Shown one piece after another: positions 34,000-45,114 of a stretch of DNA of 64,000 nt (within the stretch, counting starts at the first letter, position 1; each line of letters starts with the position of its first letter). The stretch spans positions 357,552,267-357,616,266 of the forward strand of contig NC_053040.3 in the NCBI RefSeq assembly GCF_002575655.3, in the 5' to 3' direction. Made by a program: the position numbers and the translations under genes. The stretch comes from Aegilops tauschii subsp. strangulata. Taxonomy: Eukaryota > Streptophyta > Magnoliopsida > Poales > Poaceae. The notes beneath the pieces are model-generated. The model saw only the letters and a program-made list of their open reading frames with translations. It searched no databases and was not told the DNA's origin.

Positions 34000-36050
34000 A
34001 CTCCCCCAAGCTTAAACCTTTTCTTGTCCTCAAGCAATTCAGTTGATAAACTGAAAGTGAAAAAGAAAAACTTTTATGAACTCTTTTGCATAAATAAGCT
34101 TAAACGGCACCTAGGTTTTCATCCAACATTATAACCAACCATGCCGACAATAACTCTTAAAGATTATAATGACTCATATCAATGACATAATCACCTAGCG
34201 AGCAATAATAAGATATCTCAAACGGCAACACATTGTCAAAACAACCATGATATAATATGACAATAGTGGTATCTCGCTAGCCCTTTCTGAGACCGCAATA
34301 CATAAATGCAGGGCACCTCCAAAGTTCAAGCAGCAACTAAACATTATAATTCATAGTAGAAAAGATCCAGTCATTATGCACCCAACATTAGCTACACACA
34401 ATGCATAAGTCATGACAGTTGTGCTCTCAGGTTCTAGCGCTTGTTTTAGAAGGTGATGACACAACATAAAAGTAAATAGATAGTCCCTTCATAGAGGGAA
34501 GCAGTGATTTGCAGAGGTGCCAGAGCTCAAGTTTTTAGACAGAGATAAATGATATTTTGAGACATGCACCCTTCTCATTTACTTCATGACCATCAGTCAT
34601 CAATATCTTCGATGCTAAGCACACTAGTGGCGGTTCCCAAGCGATAAAAGTAAAGGTTTTTACTCCATTGGGAGTTTTTGTTTGATTATTTAAGAGATTA
34701 ACTCTTTTTCATGTTTGCAGTTTGGGACTGGGCATCCCTATTACCGCCATTTTGACATGCGATGGCGAGTGAATAAACACTCGACCTGAGAATAACCCGC
34801 TTAGCATGGAAGATACCGACCACATCCTGTCGCTCCATGAATGATCCAGGCACACAAAAAGGATATTTATTTAGAAGTTTTTAGAGGTGGCACATGCAAA
34901 TTTACTTAGGACGGCAGGGTAATACCGTATATAGGTAGGTATGGTGGACTACTCTGGAATAACTTTGGGTTCAAGGTTTTTGATGTAAAAGTAGAGTTCG
35001 CACTTAGTACATGCGAAGGATATCAATTAGATTGAGAAGCGGCCAGCTAGAGAACAACAACGGTCATAAACATGCATTATGCAGAAGTAACATTGGACAC
35101 TAGCATGAGTAGGATATGAACAACATGAACATAAATATCATAGAGGCTATGTTGGTTTTGATTCAACTACATGCATGAACATGTGCCAAGTCAAGCCACT
35201 CGAACATTCAGAGGAGGACATCATATCATCATACTACATCACAGTCATTTTAACCCTATGTTGATATCCAAGATAAATCATTATCCACTCCCAGCTACTT
35301 ATGCATGGCGTGAGAAACTATAATCTCTAATTGTCATTGCAAACATGTTTAATCATAATGAGCTGAATCATGGATACTAGGTTAAACATATTTACACAAA
35401 CAAAACAAGTCGAGTTCATACCCGTTTCTCTCTGCCACAGCCATTTCATCGAATGTCGTCATTATTGCCTTCCACTTGCACGACCGAACGATATAAAAAT
35501 AATAATAGTGCAAGAGTGTCGTGGACTAAGCTGGAATCTGCAAAACATTTTATTCAACAGGAGAAGACAAGGTAAAATGTGCTCTTTATTAGATCAACAA
35601 TTATTCATATGAGAGCCACTCAACATTTTCATCGTGGTCTTCTCCTCGGTAAGACTTGAATAAAAAGAAAAGAAATCCAGAGGAACACACTGAAATAGTT
35701 TTGGAGTTTTTCTTAAACACGCAAATAAAAGGGAAAAGCAAAAACGAGGAAAACTTTTTACACGGGAAAGCTCCCAACAAGCAAAAGAAGAACAAGGAAA
35801 TCTTTTTGGGTTTTCTTTTTAACATTACTACTAAGCTTGCATAGAAAGTAAACTAGCCACAACTAATTTTTTTGGTTTTTCTAAAGTTTTTCAAGCACAC
35901 AAGAAGAAAGCAAGAAAATAAATCTAAACATGGATGATACAATGAAAAAGTGTGAGCACCGACAAATGAAAATAAGTGGACATGAATGTAATATCAGTGA
36001 GAAACACGTACTTCCCCAAACTTAGGCTTTTGGCCTAACTTGGTAATCAA
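34000..36050 (-). other. 3' noncoding region of R
   Basis: AT-rich sequence without a convincing ORF. The purine tract is next to the LTR, and a second, similar stretch (minus strand AAGTTTGGGGAAG) lies at about 36013-36025. Frames near 35601-35844 and 33934-34134 are low-complexity and lack motifs. Confidence 0.6.
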
Positions 36051-37070
36051 TCAGTAGCCTGGAGGGTAGTAGTTGGCGTGGTAACTCATGGAGGCTCTCG
36101 GTGCGGATGCCTCGGCCTGCCGTGCTGCCTCCACTGCTGCATTGTGAGCTCGGGCCTCGCTCTCAAGAACAAAATATCTTCCCTTGCTGTGATCGTCAAA
36201 AAGAGCAGGCGCAGGAAAATATGTGTGCACAACAGAAGTTTGGTTAAACAATAAATTGTAAGTGAAGTTATCGACCTTTCCCTTAAGGGTCTTATGGTCT
36301 TTTAAGGTGTTAAAATCTAAATACAGCGTGGGTAGGATAGGATCAAAGGGCAAAGGCGAAACACCCAACCCTCGTGCTAAACGCGTGGAATAAATTCCAC
36401 CATAGAAATAGCCACTGTTAGCGTTGTGCTAAAGTCTGCGTGCCACAATTGCTCCAAGGTTACAATTCCTTTCATCGGTGAGAGCGGTGTGTATGAGTCT
36501 CAAGTCTGGAGCACAAAGCGTACTACAGTCTTGCTTGCCTACTATGCATTTCCCATTAAATATTGCAAAGTACTGAATTGCGGGAAAATGAATGCTCTTT
36601 ATTCTACCTTGTATCACTCCCCTCCTTTCACCGTAACAAAGACTAGTCAAGAATGTTTTGAACTCAGCCTTTGGTGGTTCGTCAAGCGAACCCCAAGACG
36701 GGAGCTTGTAGTGGTAAGCAAAATTCTCTAGTGAGATGGTAAATGGAATATCATAAAGCATAAACGACACCCTAGACTCACGGGGAAAGAATTTAAATCC
36801 TTTGACAAATGATTCAGTGAGAAGGTGGCGTTGTTCGCACTTATCTGAAAGGTAGGGACCGAGACCGGCATTGTGAACATATTGCTCAAATTCCTCCTTA
36901 ATGCCGACACGCACCATATAAACATCGCAAGGCCATAAGCATGTTTTGGTGGCGGCATCTCGTTTGGAACTTTCACTTGGTTCAACATAAGATCGGCGAG
37001 CAGAACTGTCACTAGAAGATGCCCCCGAGGATCGACTCCTCGAAGAACTCCTTCCAAATAGGTTCATCAT
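36051..37070 (-). pseudogene. Unknown ORF of R, one in-frame stop
   Basis: Minus strand ATG 37070 (MMNLFGRSSSRSRSS) opens a Ser/Arg-rich N-terminus. A globular part follows with CLWPCDVYMVRVGIKEEFEQYV, FMLYDIPFTISLENFAYHYKLP, SWGSLDEPPKAEFKTFLTSL and CAPDLRLIHTALTDERN. A TAG at 36429-36431 breaks the frame after NLGAIVARRL; the same frame continues through GVSPLPFDPILPTLYLDFNTL to MSYHANYYPPGY, an Ala/Glu-rich tail. Total about 340 residues. The C-terminal half is reminiscent of the 'putative plant transposon protein' domain (Transposase_32-like) found with Athila elements. This is a weak resemblance by eye. No function is assigned. Confidence 0.65.
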
Positions 37071-37826
37071 GTCCACATACAATTTTTTTTTTAAATTGGG
37101 TGACAAAATTTTTTCAACAAAACTTTATAAAACTGATAGCAACTACTCATAGGGATACATAGAGGCCATAGCAAGCGTTCAAACTACTTAGAACTCTAAG
37201 AATTTAAAATGCAAGCTCATCTACAATAGCACCAAGAGTAGCTAATTATTCAAAATATAAACCACTAAAACAAAAACTAATTGGACAAATAGTGGAGTCA
37301 CGTACCAAGCGACAATCCCCCGAAACAGTCTCGAAAATGAAGCTTTGAGCAAAGAGATCGAAATCCGCGGGTTCGAGAGCAAGAACACGGGAGAGAGAGC
37401 AATGAAGATTTTTTTTTCTGAAGGTAAGTGATGATGTGGGATGAAGAGATAAGTGAGGGGGCCCACGTGGGGACCACAACCCACCAGGGCGCGCCTGGGG
37501 GTCCTGGCGCACCCAGGTGGGTTGTGCCCGCCTGGTGCACCTCCCTCTGATATTATTTGTACCAGAAATCCAGAAATATTTAGAAAAAAATCGTATTAAA
37601 TTTTCAGAGCATTCTGAGAACTTTTATTTTAGGGTCATTTTTTATTGCACGGGAAATTCAGAAAATAGACAAAACATGGCATTTTATTTTATTTAACTAA
37701 TAAAAACAGAAAACAAAGAGTAAGGACAGAAGGTAGTGCTTACTAAATTCATCAACTTCATACCGCTCAAAAATGATTCATTAATAAGGTTGATCAGGTC
37801 TTATTAACAACCACTTTCGATTAGCC
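37071..37826 (-). other. 5' leader of R
   Basis: Noncoding. Contains a hairpin of the W/R LTR type (ACAACCCACCAGGGCGCGCC arm near 37468 and its partner CAGGTGGGTTGTGCCC near 37515). It ends at the unmatched junction with D. No primer site is found. Confidence 0.5.
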
Positions 37827-37843
37827 TCAAGGGAGCACGGCGG

Positions 37844-38095
37844 CGTATCCGACTATGGAAGATATCGGCCTGCCGAGAAGGTGCGCGGGAAGCCTGGGCC
37901 ATGGTGAAAACACGATATGCCAAGCTGGACCCGAATCACATGGCCAGGGTTGGACCACTAGGGTCAAATGGGGAGGAAATTCCCGTTAGTTTAGTATATG
38001 ACCAAGTAGAGGTGGCCGCCAAATATTCCCAACAGGATTGTAAATTAGACCGCCTGTTGGATGGTATAGAGAGGGAAGTGTTTGAGTCCAAGTGA
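37844..38095 (+). pseudogene. Antisense ORF remnant of D (C-terminal part)
   Basis: Open on the plus strand, opposite to pol, in the usual place for the extra antisense ORF of Tat elements (between pol and 3' LTR). It reads KTRYAKLDPNHMARVGPLG, EEIPVSLVYDQVEVAAKYS, QQDCKLDRLLDGIEREVF and a stop at 38093-38095. ATG 37901 is internal to the older frame, which is open back to about 37844 and cut there by the junction with R. Its function is unknown in the family. Confidence 0.6.
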
Positions 38096-38907
38096 CTATG
38101 TATTTTCCTTGCCCTTTGTAATTCTAGCTGAATTGTATAGCATTTTTCATGTCCGACCTTTTCGCTTCAATCTCCGGACTCAAGGGTGCGGAGTGTTTCC
38201 AGATACCCTCACGGCCGAATAGGCCGGGGCATGCCTGGAAAACTAGGCGTATGGGTCATAATTGCTTGAACAGACAAGTTGTATTCTGCTAGTTATGTTA
38301 TATTACATTTGAGTCATAAGAAACATCTTCCAGAGAGAATAGTTCCGTTAAGGGTTCCTTTCCCTGGGTGTGCATGCATTAGTAGACATGTCCGAATTGT
38401 GATGTGAAAATCACAATGTGTATAGCTTCTGGGGGTTCACAATAGAGTGAGTGCAAAAGAGATTTTTCATCCACCGACCGAATATTCCCTTAAGAACGCT
38501 AGCTTTCGGCTTCACCCAGTCTGAGGTACACATCCGGATGACCCGACAGTAACAATCGCATAGGTGCTCCCTTTACCACCTAGCCGAACAATCGGGAACG
38601 TAGGGGTAAGCACAGGAGCCAGGCAACCCAGCTTGGCCAAAACTTAAGCCATATCGATGCATATAATGGCGAAGAAAAGACATGCGGGAAAACGCGCATG
38701 TGTGATGAGCTTGATGCTCGGAAAATAATATTAACAAGCTTCTGTTAAAGAAGCCCCCAGGTATAATGGGCGTACATATGTAAAGATGTGTACGTCAGCA
38801 GTGTTCGGTCAAGCCGAATGAGTGCTTTAAAGCGAAAAAAATTGTGTAAAAGGGATAAAGAGTAATGGAAACTATAGGGGAGAAGGAGACTAACAAAGAG
38901 TTCGGCG
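38096..38907 (-). other. Noncoding stretch between pol and the antisense ORF of D
   Basis: About 800 bases with no convincing frame. Scattered CCGAATR / GGCCGAA-type short repeats are visible (for example near 38212, 38480 and 38815). I see no other structure. Confidence 0.5.
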
Positions 38908-39990
38908 CTAGGCATAGAATCTTCGGAGTCTGGCCGCGTTCCAGGGGTTCGGCTCTAGGCGATTGTCTGATGCGTCACGAAGACGGTACGCTCCTCCGGT
39001 GAGAACTTCGTCGATTATGAAGGGACCCTCCCATTTGGGATTGAGTTTGTCCTTTTTCTTCTCCGGCAAGCGTAGAACGATTTCGCCAACATTGTAAGTC
39101 TTGGCCCGTACTTCTCTGCTTTGATATCTTCGAGCCTGCTGTTGATAAAATGTTGAACGGGCTTTGGCGACGTCGCGCTCCTCCTCCAGGGCGTCTAGGC
39201 TGTCCTGCCGATCCAACTCGGCCTCTTTCTCTTCATACATACGCACTTGAGGTGAGTCATTTATAATATCGCAGGGCAATACAACCTCTGCACCGTACAC
39301 CATGAATAAAGGTGTGTATCCGGTAGTACGGTTGGGCGTGGTCCGCAGCCCCCAGAGTACGGAGTCGAGCTCCTCGACCCAATGTTTGTCTGATTCTTTC
39401 AAAGATCGCACTAGCCTCGGTTTGATGCTGCTCATAATAAGACCATTGGCTCGCTCGACTTGACCGTTTGTTTGCGGGTGGTAGACAGAGGCGTAATCGA
39501 GCTTAATGCCCAGATTAGCACACTAGATTTTCACCTCATCAGCTGTGAAATTCGAACCGTTATCGGTGATGATGTTGTGTGGTACATCGTAACGGTGTAC
39601 CACATCAGATATAAATGCAATCACCGGTCCGGACTCGGCCGTTTTAACTGGTCTAGCCTCTATCCACTTGGTGAATTTGTCCACCATGACCAACAGATAT
39701 TTTTTCTTATGGCTTCCCCTTTAAGGGGTCCGACCATGTCCAGGCCCCAGACCGCAAAGGGCCATGTAATGGGGATTGTTTATAGAGAGGTTGGGGGCAT
39801 ATGGCTTTGGTTGGCAAAGAGTTGGCATCCGACACAGCGTTGGACGAGGTCCTGTGCGTCTGCCCGGGTCGTAGGCTAGTAAAATCCTATACGGAAGGCC
39901 TAGCTGACAAGTGCCCGGGCTGCGGTGTGGTGCCCATCGAGACCGGCGTGAATTTCTGCCAAGAGTTGTCGCCCCTCCTCCTCGGAGATT
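38908..39990 (-). pseudogene. Integrase of D, frameshifted and with stops
   Basis: The C-terminal part is open at 38908-39435 (SSIKPRLVRSLKESDKHW, TTPNRTTGYTPLFMVYGAE, KWEGPFIIDEVLTGGAYRL, then TAG). Upstream, in other frames, are ITDNGSNFTADEVKI and HPQTNGQVERANGL (catalytic Asp and Glu), WGLDMVGPLKGG (first Asp), and a zinc-binding part (GCQLFANQSHMPP). At least two frame changes and stops separate them. The GPF motif takes the place of a chromodomain, consistent with a non-chromovirus. Confidence 0.85.
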
Positions 39991-41580
39991 CACCTTTGAA
40001 GGACTTCAGTAGTGCTTTTCTTGTAGAGCTCTCCTTCGTGAACTTTATAGGCCTTCGAACGCCGGACTATGCGGCGAGCCTCGTTCTGATCTTCTGGGAG
40101 CTCCTTCCTATTAAAGTAGGCCAAGAATGGTTCGGTCCACGGGGAAATTACTGCCATGATGACGTGGGCCGATGGTGTTACTTCGGTGGTTGAGCCTCCG
40201 ATGATATCGGCGTGTTCATTATCTGTGTTTGTGTTTGGAACGGGAATGTCGTTGCTATCTCCCCCTTGCCATACCATGCATGGCTTAAAGAGCCTTTCGA
40301 GGAAGATGTTAGGTGGGACAAGGTCGCGCTTAGCGCCGATGCGAGCAAGGACGTCTACCGCCTGGTTACTTTCGCGGGCGATGTGATGAAATTCGAGTCC
40401 CTCGAACCGAGCCGACATCTTCAAAACGGCATTGTGATAAGCTGCCATCTTTGGATCTTTGGCATCAAAGTCTCCATTAATTTGGGATATTGCGAGGTTT
40501 GAGTCCCCGCGCACCTCCAGGCATTGTATGCCCATTGATACGGCCATCCGGAGGCCATGTAGCAAGGCCTCGTATTCGGCTGCGTTGTTGGAGTCTGTGT
40601 ATAATATTTGGAGTACGTACTGGACGATATCTCATGTGGGGGACGTTAATACGATGCCCGCCCCTAGCCCTGCCAACATCTTGGAGCCGTCAAAATGCAT
40701 CACCCAGTTGGAATACGCGCCGTACTCTTTAGGGAGTTCGGCTTCTGTCCATTCGGCGATGAAGTCGGCCAGTACCTGGGATTTGATGGCTCTACGTGGT
40801 TTGTACGTGATGTCGAATGGCAGGAGCTCAATGGCCCATTTGGCAATCCGGCCCATTGCATCCCGGTTGTTAATTATATCATTGAGGGGCACTTCGGAGG
40901 CCACCGTGATAGAGCACTCCTGAAAGTAGTGTCGCAATTTTCGAGATGCCATGAAGACTGCATATGCTATTTTTTGATAATGAGGGTACCGGGATTTACA
41001 TGGTGTGAGGACGGTGGATACGTAGCATACCGGCTTCTGGAGCGGAAATTTGTGTCCGTCCTGTTCTCGTTCGACGACGAGTACGGCACTCACCACCTGG
41101 TGTGTTGCTGATATGTATAAGAGCATTGGTTCGCCGGCGTTTGGCGCGGCCAGGATTGGGTTGCTTGCCAGAAGGGCTTTTATTTCTTCCAGTCCGGCCG
41201 TCGCCGTGTTTGTCCACTCGAAGTTATCGGTGCGCCGTAGAAGGCGATAGAGCGGCAGCGCCTTTTCTCCCAACCTGGAGATAAAGCGGCTTAAAGCTGC
41301 CACGCACCCAACGAGTTTTTGGACCTGCTAGAGTTTGGTTGGCGTAGCCAGTTGTGACAGAGCTCGGATTTTTGCTGGATTTGCTTCAATTCCTCTATTG
41401 GAAACGATGAAGCCCAATAGTTTACCGGCGGGGACGCCGAAGACGCACTTTTCCGGGTTAAGCTTGATGTCGTATGTGCGGAGGGTGTCGAATGTGAGAC
41501 GCAAGTCGTCTATTAGTGTTTCGACGTGTCTAGTTTTGATGACATCGTCGTCCATGTAGGCCTCCATTGTTTTGCCGATC
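39990..41580 (-). pseudogene. RT C-terminus, RNase H and second RNase H of D
   Basis: The RT box reads YMDDDVIKT (near 41555), followed by LNPEKCVFGVPAGKLLGFIVS, the connection domain, and RNase H (LLYISATHQVVSAVLVVERE; KSRYPHYQKIAYAVFMASRKLRHYF). The next frame (40565-39990) has MLHGLRMAVSMGIQCLEVRGDS, FHHIARESNQAVDVLARIGA, the second, archaeal-like RNase H of Tat elements. A TGA at 40632-40634 separates the two parts in one frame, compatible with C to T at a CpG. A stop or frame change also lies near 41328. Confidence 0.87.
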
Positions 41581-41602
41581 TATTTCTCGAGGCATGTTTG
41601 GA

Positions 41603-43501
41603 TTATGCGCTGGTAGGTGGCGGCGGCGTTCTTGAGCCCGAAAGGCATGGTGTTGAAGCAAAATGGCCCGTATGGTGTAATGAATGCTGTTGCGGTAGTG
41701 CATCAAGGAAGCACAGTGAGTCGTGACCTGCGGTAGCATCAATGATTTGATCAATGCGGGGAAGAGGGAAGGGATCCTTAGGGCAAGCCTTGTTAAGGTC
41801 TTTGAAATCGATGCATAGGCGCCCGGATTTATCCTTCTTTGGTACCATTACCAAGTTTGCCAGCCAGTCCAAATGTTTAATGTCTTTGATGAAACCGGCC
41901 TCGATGAGTTTGGCTAGCTCCTCCCCCATAGCTTGTCGTTTGGGTTCGGAAAAGCGCCGCAGAGTTTGCTTGACCGGCTTATATCCCTTTAGTATGTTGA
42001 GGCAATGTTCGACCAACTCGCGCGGGATTCCTGGCATATCGGAAGGATGCCAGGCGAATATATCCCAGTTTTCGCGCAGGAAGTCTCGTAGTGCGGCGTC
42101 GACTGCAGGGCTGAGTTGCGCTCCGATAGACGCTGTCTTCTTCGGGTCTGTTGGATGGACCTGAAATTTGACTATTTCTTCTGCTGGCTTGAAGGAAGTG
42201 GATTTGGGTCGTTTGTCCAGGATCACATCGTACTTATCCATGGTGGAGCGTACTGCGGTTAGTTCTTCGGCCGCAAGGGCCTCAGACAATGCCTCGAGGG
42301 CCAAGGATGTGGTTTTATTCTCGGCGCGAAGGGCTATGTCTGGATCGCTGACGAGGGTGATTATTCCATTAGACCCGGGCATTTTTAGCTTCATATACCC
42401 ATAATGAGGTATGGCTTGAAAGCGCATGAAGGCCTCTCGCCCTAACAGGGCGTGGTACCCACTGTTGAAAGGGGCCACCTGGAAAGTTATTTCTTCGGAC
42501 CGATAATTCTCTGGCTTGCCGAACACCACATCAAGTGTATTTTTTCCTGCACACCGAGCTTCCCGGCTGGGAATGATACCTCTAAAGGTTGTGCTGCTTT
42601 TCTCGATGTGGCTCCTGTCTATTTCCATCTTGTCGAGCGCGTCCTTGTAAATGAGGTTTAGTCCACTGCCGCCGTCCATGAGGACTTTTGTAAGTCGAAA
42701 GCCGTCCACAATGGGACTGAGGACTAGGGCAGCTGGCGCTCGGACTGTTCTGTATTTAGGTTCGTCACTGGCGTTGAAGGTTATGGCCGTGTCGTTCCAG
42801 GGGTCAATTGCAGCAACCTGGCAAACTTCGGCGAGATCGCGCAAGGCCCTTTTACGCTTGTTGTTTGAAGCGAATGTCTCGAAGACTTCCAATACTCTAT
42901 TGTCGCCGTTTGCTGGAGGGTGCTGTTCTGGGGTGTCCTTGATAAGGATGTCCTCGCCGCTCTTGGCTACCTGCCGAAGAGTCCAACATGCTCTAAGGTT
43001 GTGGGTTGCCACGATATCCGGCGTCGTGTGTATGTTGCATGGGCCGTTGAGCCATCCCTCCAGAACGGTGTCGTGCAACGTAATAGGTTTATGTTTCTTG
43101 ACTGTTCGGTTGGGCGTGCCATGGGGGCGCGTCCTTTTTGCCTGTAGGGGGAGCCGGGATGGTTCCCAGCAAGCTGCCTGAGTTTTCCAGGCGCTTTCCA
43201 TCACGCTATACTTTTGTACGATATTTGCTAGGTCAGCGAACTTTGGTATGCGGCGGCGATTGAAGGCATTAAGGATACCTTCGTCCGCGCAATTGTTGGA
43301 GAATGCTGCTATCGCGTCTTCGTCGCGGCAGTCTTTTACCTTGTTTTTAACAAGGACGAATCTGGCCCAGAAGTGGTGGACCGTTTCCTGAGACTGTTGT
43401 TTGATGCTCCTGGGAGCATCTATGTCCGGGTGGGTGGGTGGAATTGAATCCGAACCCTGACCCGATTTTGGATCCGGAGTTTGGATGTCTACCAGGCCGG
43501 A
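41603..43501 (-). pseudogene. gag end, protease and RT N-terminus of D
   Basis: From 43501 the minus strand reads gag sequence (HHFWARFVLVKNKVKDCRDEDAIAAF). It continues in the frame 43204-41603: protease VLMDGGSGLNLIYKDALDKM (D-G-G instead of D-T-G, as in plant Tat elements), CQVAAIDPWNDTAITFNASD before it, and RT KLIEAGFIKDIKHLDWLANLVMVPKK, CIDFKDLNKACPKDPFPLPR, IIDATAGHDSLCFLDA. Frame is lost at about 41690. F interrupts gag at 43501. Confidence 0.87.
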
Positions 43502-45014
43502 TGATACGTCTCCGTTGTATCTATAATTTTTTATTGTTCCATGCCAATATTATACAACTTTCATATACTTTTTGGCAACTTTTTATACTATTTTTGGGAC
43601 TAACATATTGATCCAGTGCCCAATGCCAGTTCCTGTTTGTTGCATGTTTTATGTTTCGCAGAAAACCCATATCAAACGGAGTCCAAATGGGATAAAAACG
43701 GACGGAGAATATTTTTGGAATATTTGGAGAATATGGGAAGAAGAATCAACGCAAGACGGTGCCCGAGGTGGCCACGAGGCAGGGGGGCGCGCCTGCCCCC
43801 TCGTGGGCCACCCGTAAGGCGGTTGCTGCTCTACTTCGGCCGCAAGAAAGCTAATTTTCAGGAAAAAAAATCTCGGCGAAGGTTTCAATCCAATCGGAGT
43901 TACGGATCTCCATATATATATGAAACGGTGAAAGGGCAGATTACCACAACACAGAAACAGAGAGAAACAGAAAGACAGATCCAATTTCGGAGGGGCTTTC
44001 GCCCCTCCCATGCCATGGAGGCCAAGGACCAGAGGGGAAACCCTTCTCCCATCTAGGGAGGAGGTCAAGGAAGAAGAAGAAGAAGGGGCCCCCTCTCCCC
44101 TTCTCTTCCGGTGGCGTCGGAACGCTGCCGCATCATCATCACCGCGATCTTCACCAACACCTCCGCCATCTTCACCAACATCTCCATCACCTTCCCCCCC
44201 TCTATCTACAGCGGTCCACTCTCCCGCAACCCGCTGTACCCTCTACTTGAATATGGTGCTTTATGCTTCATATTATTATCCAATGATGTGTTGCCATCCT
44301 ATGATGTCTGAGTAGATTTTCGTTGTCCTATCGGTGGTTGATGAATTGCTATGATTGATTTAATTTGCTTGTGGTTATGTTGCTGTCCTTTGGTACCCAT
44401 CATATGAGCGCGTGCGTGGATCACACCATAGGGTTAGTTGTATGTTGATAGGACTATGTATTGGGGCAAGAGTGACAGAAGCTTCAACCTAGCATAGAAA
44501 TTGATGCATCCGGGATTGAAGGGGGACCAATATATCTTAATGCTATGGTTGGGTTTTACCTTAATGAACGTTAGTAGTTGCGGATGCTTGCTAATAGTTC
44601 CAATCATAAGTGCATAGAATTCCAAGTCAGGGATGACATGCTAGCAGTGGCCTCTCCCACATAAAACTTGCTATCGGTCTAGTAAAGTAGTCAATTGCTT
44701 AGGGACAATTTCGCAACTCCTACCACCACTTTTCCACACTCATTTCATTTACCTTATTGTGTCTTTATATAAACAGCCCTTAGTTTTTATTTACGTGCTC
44801 TTTATTTTCTTGCAAACCTATCCAACAACACCTACAAAGTACTTCTAGATTTATACTTGTTCTAGGTAAAGCGAATGCTAAGCGTGCGTAGAGTTGTATC
44901 GGTGGTCGATAGAACTTGAGGGAATATTTGTTCTACCTTTAGCTCCTCGTTGGGTTTGACACTCTTACTTATCAAAAGAGGCTACAATCGATCCCCTATA
45001 CTTGTGGGTTATCA
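43502..45014 (+). repeat. 5' LTR of F (1513 bp)
   Basis: TGATACGTCTCCGTTGTATC ... CTTGTGGGTTATCA. A TATATATA run at 43913-43920 is the likely TATA region. It carries about 115 bp around 43930-44060 that the 3' LTR lacks. The frames in it (for example 43616-44315) are LTR sequence, not genes. Confidence 0.95.
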
Positions 45015-45025
45015 AGACCTTTTTC

Positions 45026-45042
45026 TGGCGCCGTTGCCGGGG
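45026..45042 (+). other. Primer binding site of F (tRNA-Asp type)
   Basis: TGGCGCCGTTGCCGGGG, identical to that of W and also 11 bases after the LTR end. Confidence 0.88.
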
Positions 45043-45114
45043 GGCAATAGCGTGGGGTGAATATTCTCGTGTGTGCTTGTTTGCTTTATCACTAAGTAAT
45101 TTCTATCTTTAGTT

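Larger units (their letters stand above)
21737..37826 (-). mobile_element. Element R: Athila-type nonautonomous element on the minus strand, 5' LTR missing
   Basis: Minus-strand order: a leader (37071-about 37826), one ORF, a 3' noncoding region with purine tract (AAGCTTGGGGGAGT at 34001-34014), and a 3' LTR broken by two later insertions. No pol domain is present. The 5' LTR and primer site are absent: at about 37826 the sequence changes to element D without an LTR end, so a deletion or rearrangement lies there. The span includes the solo LTR and W. Confidence 0.75.
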
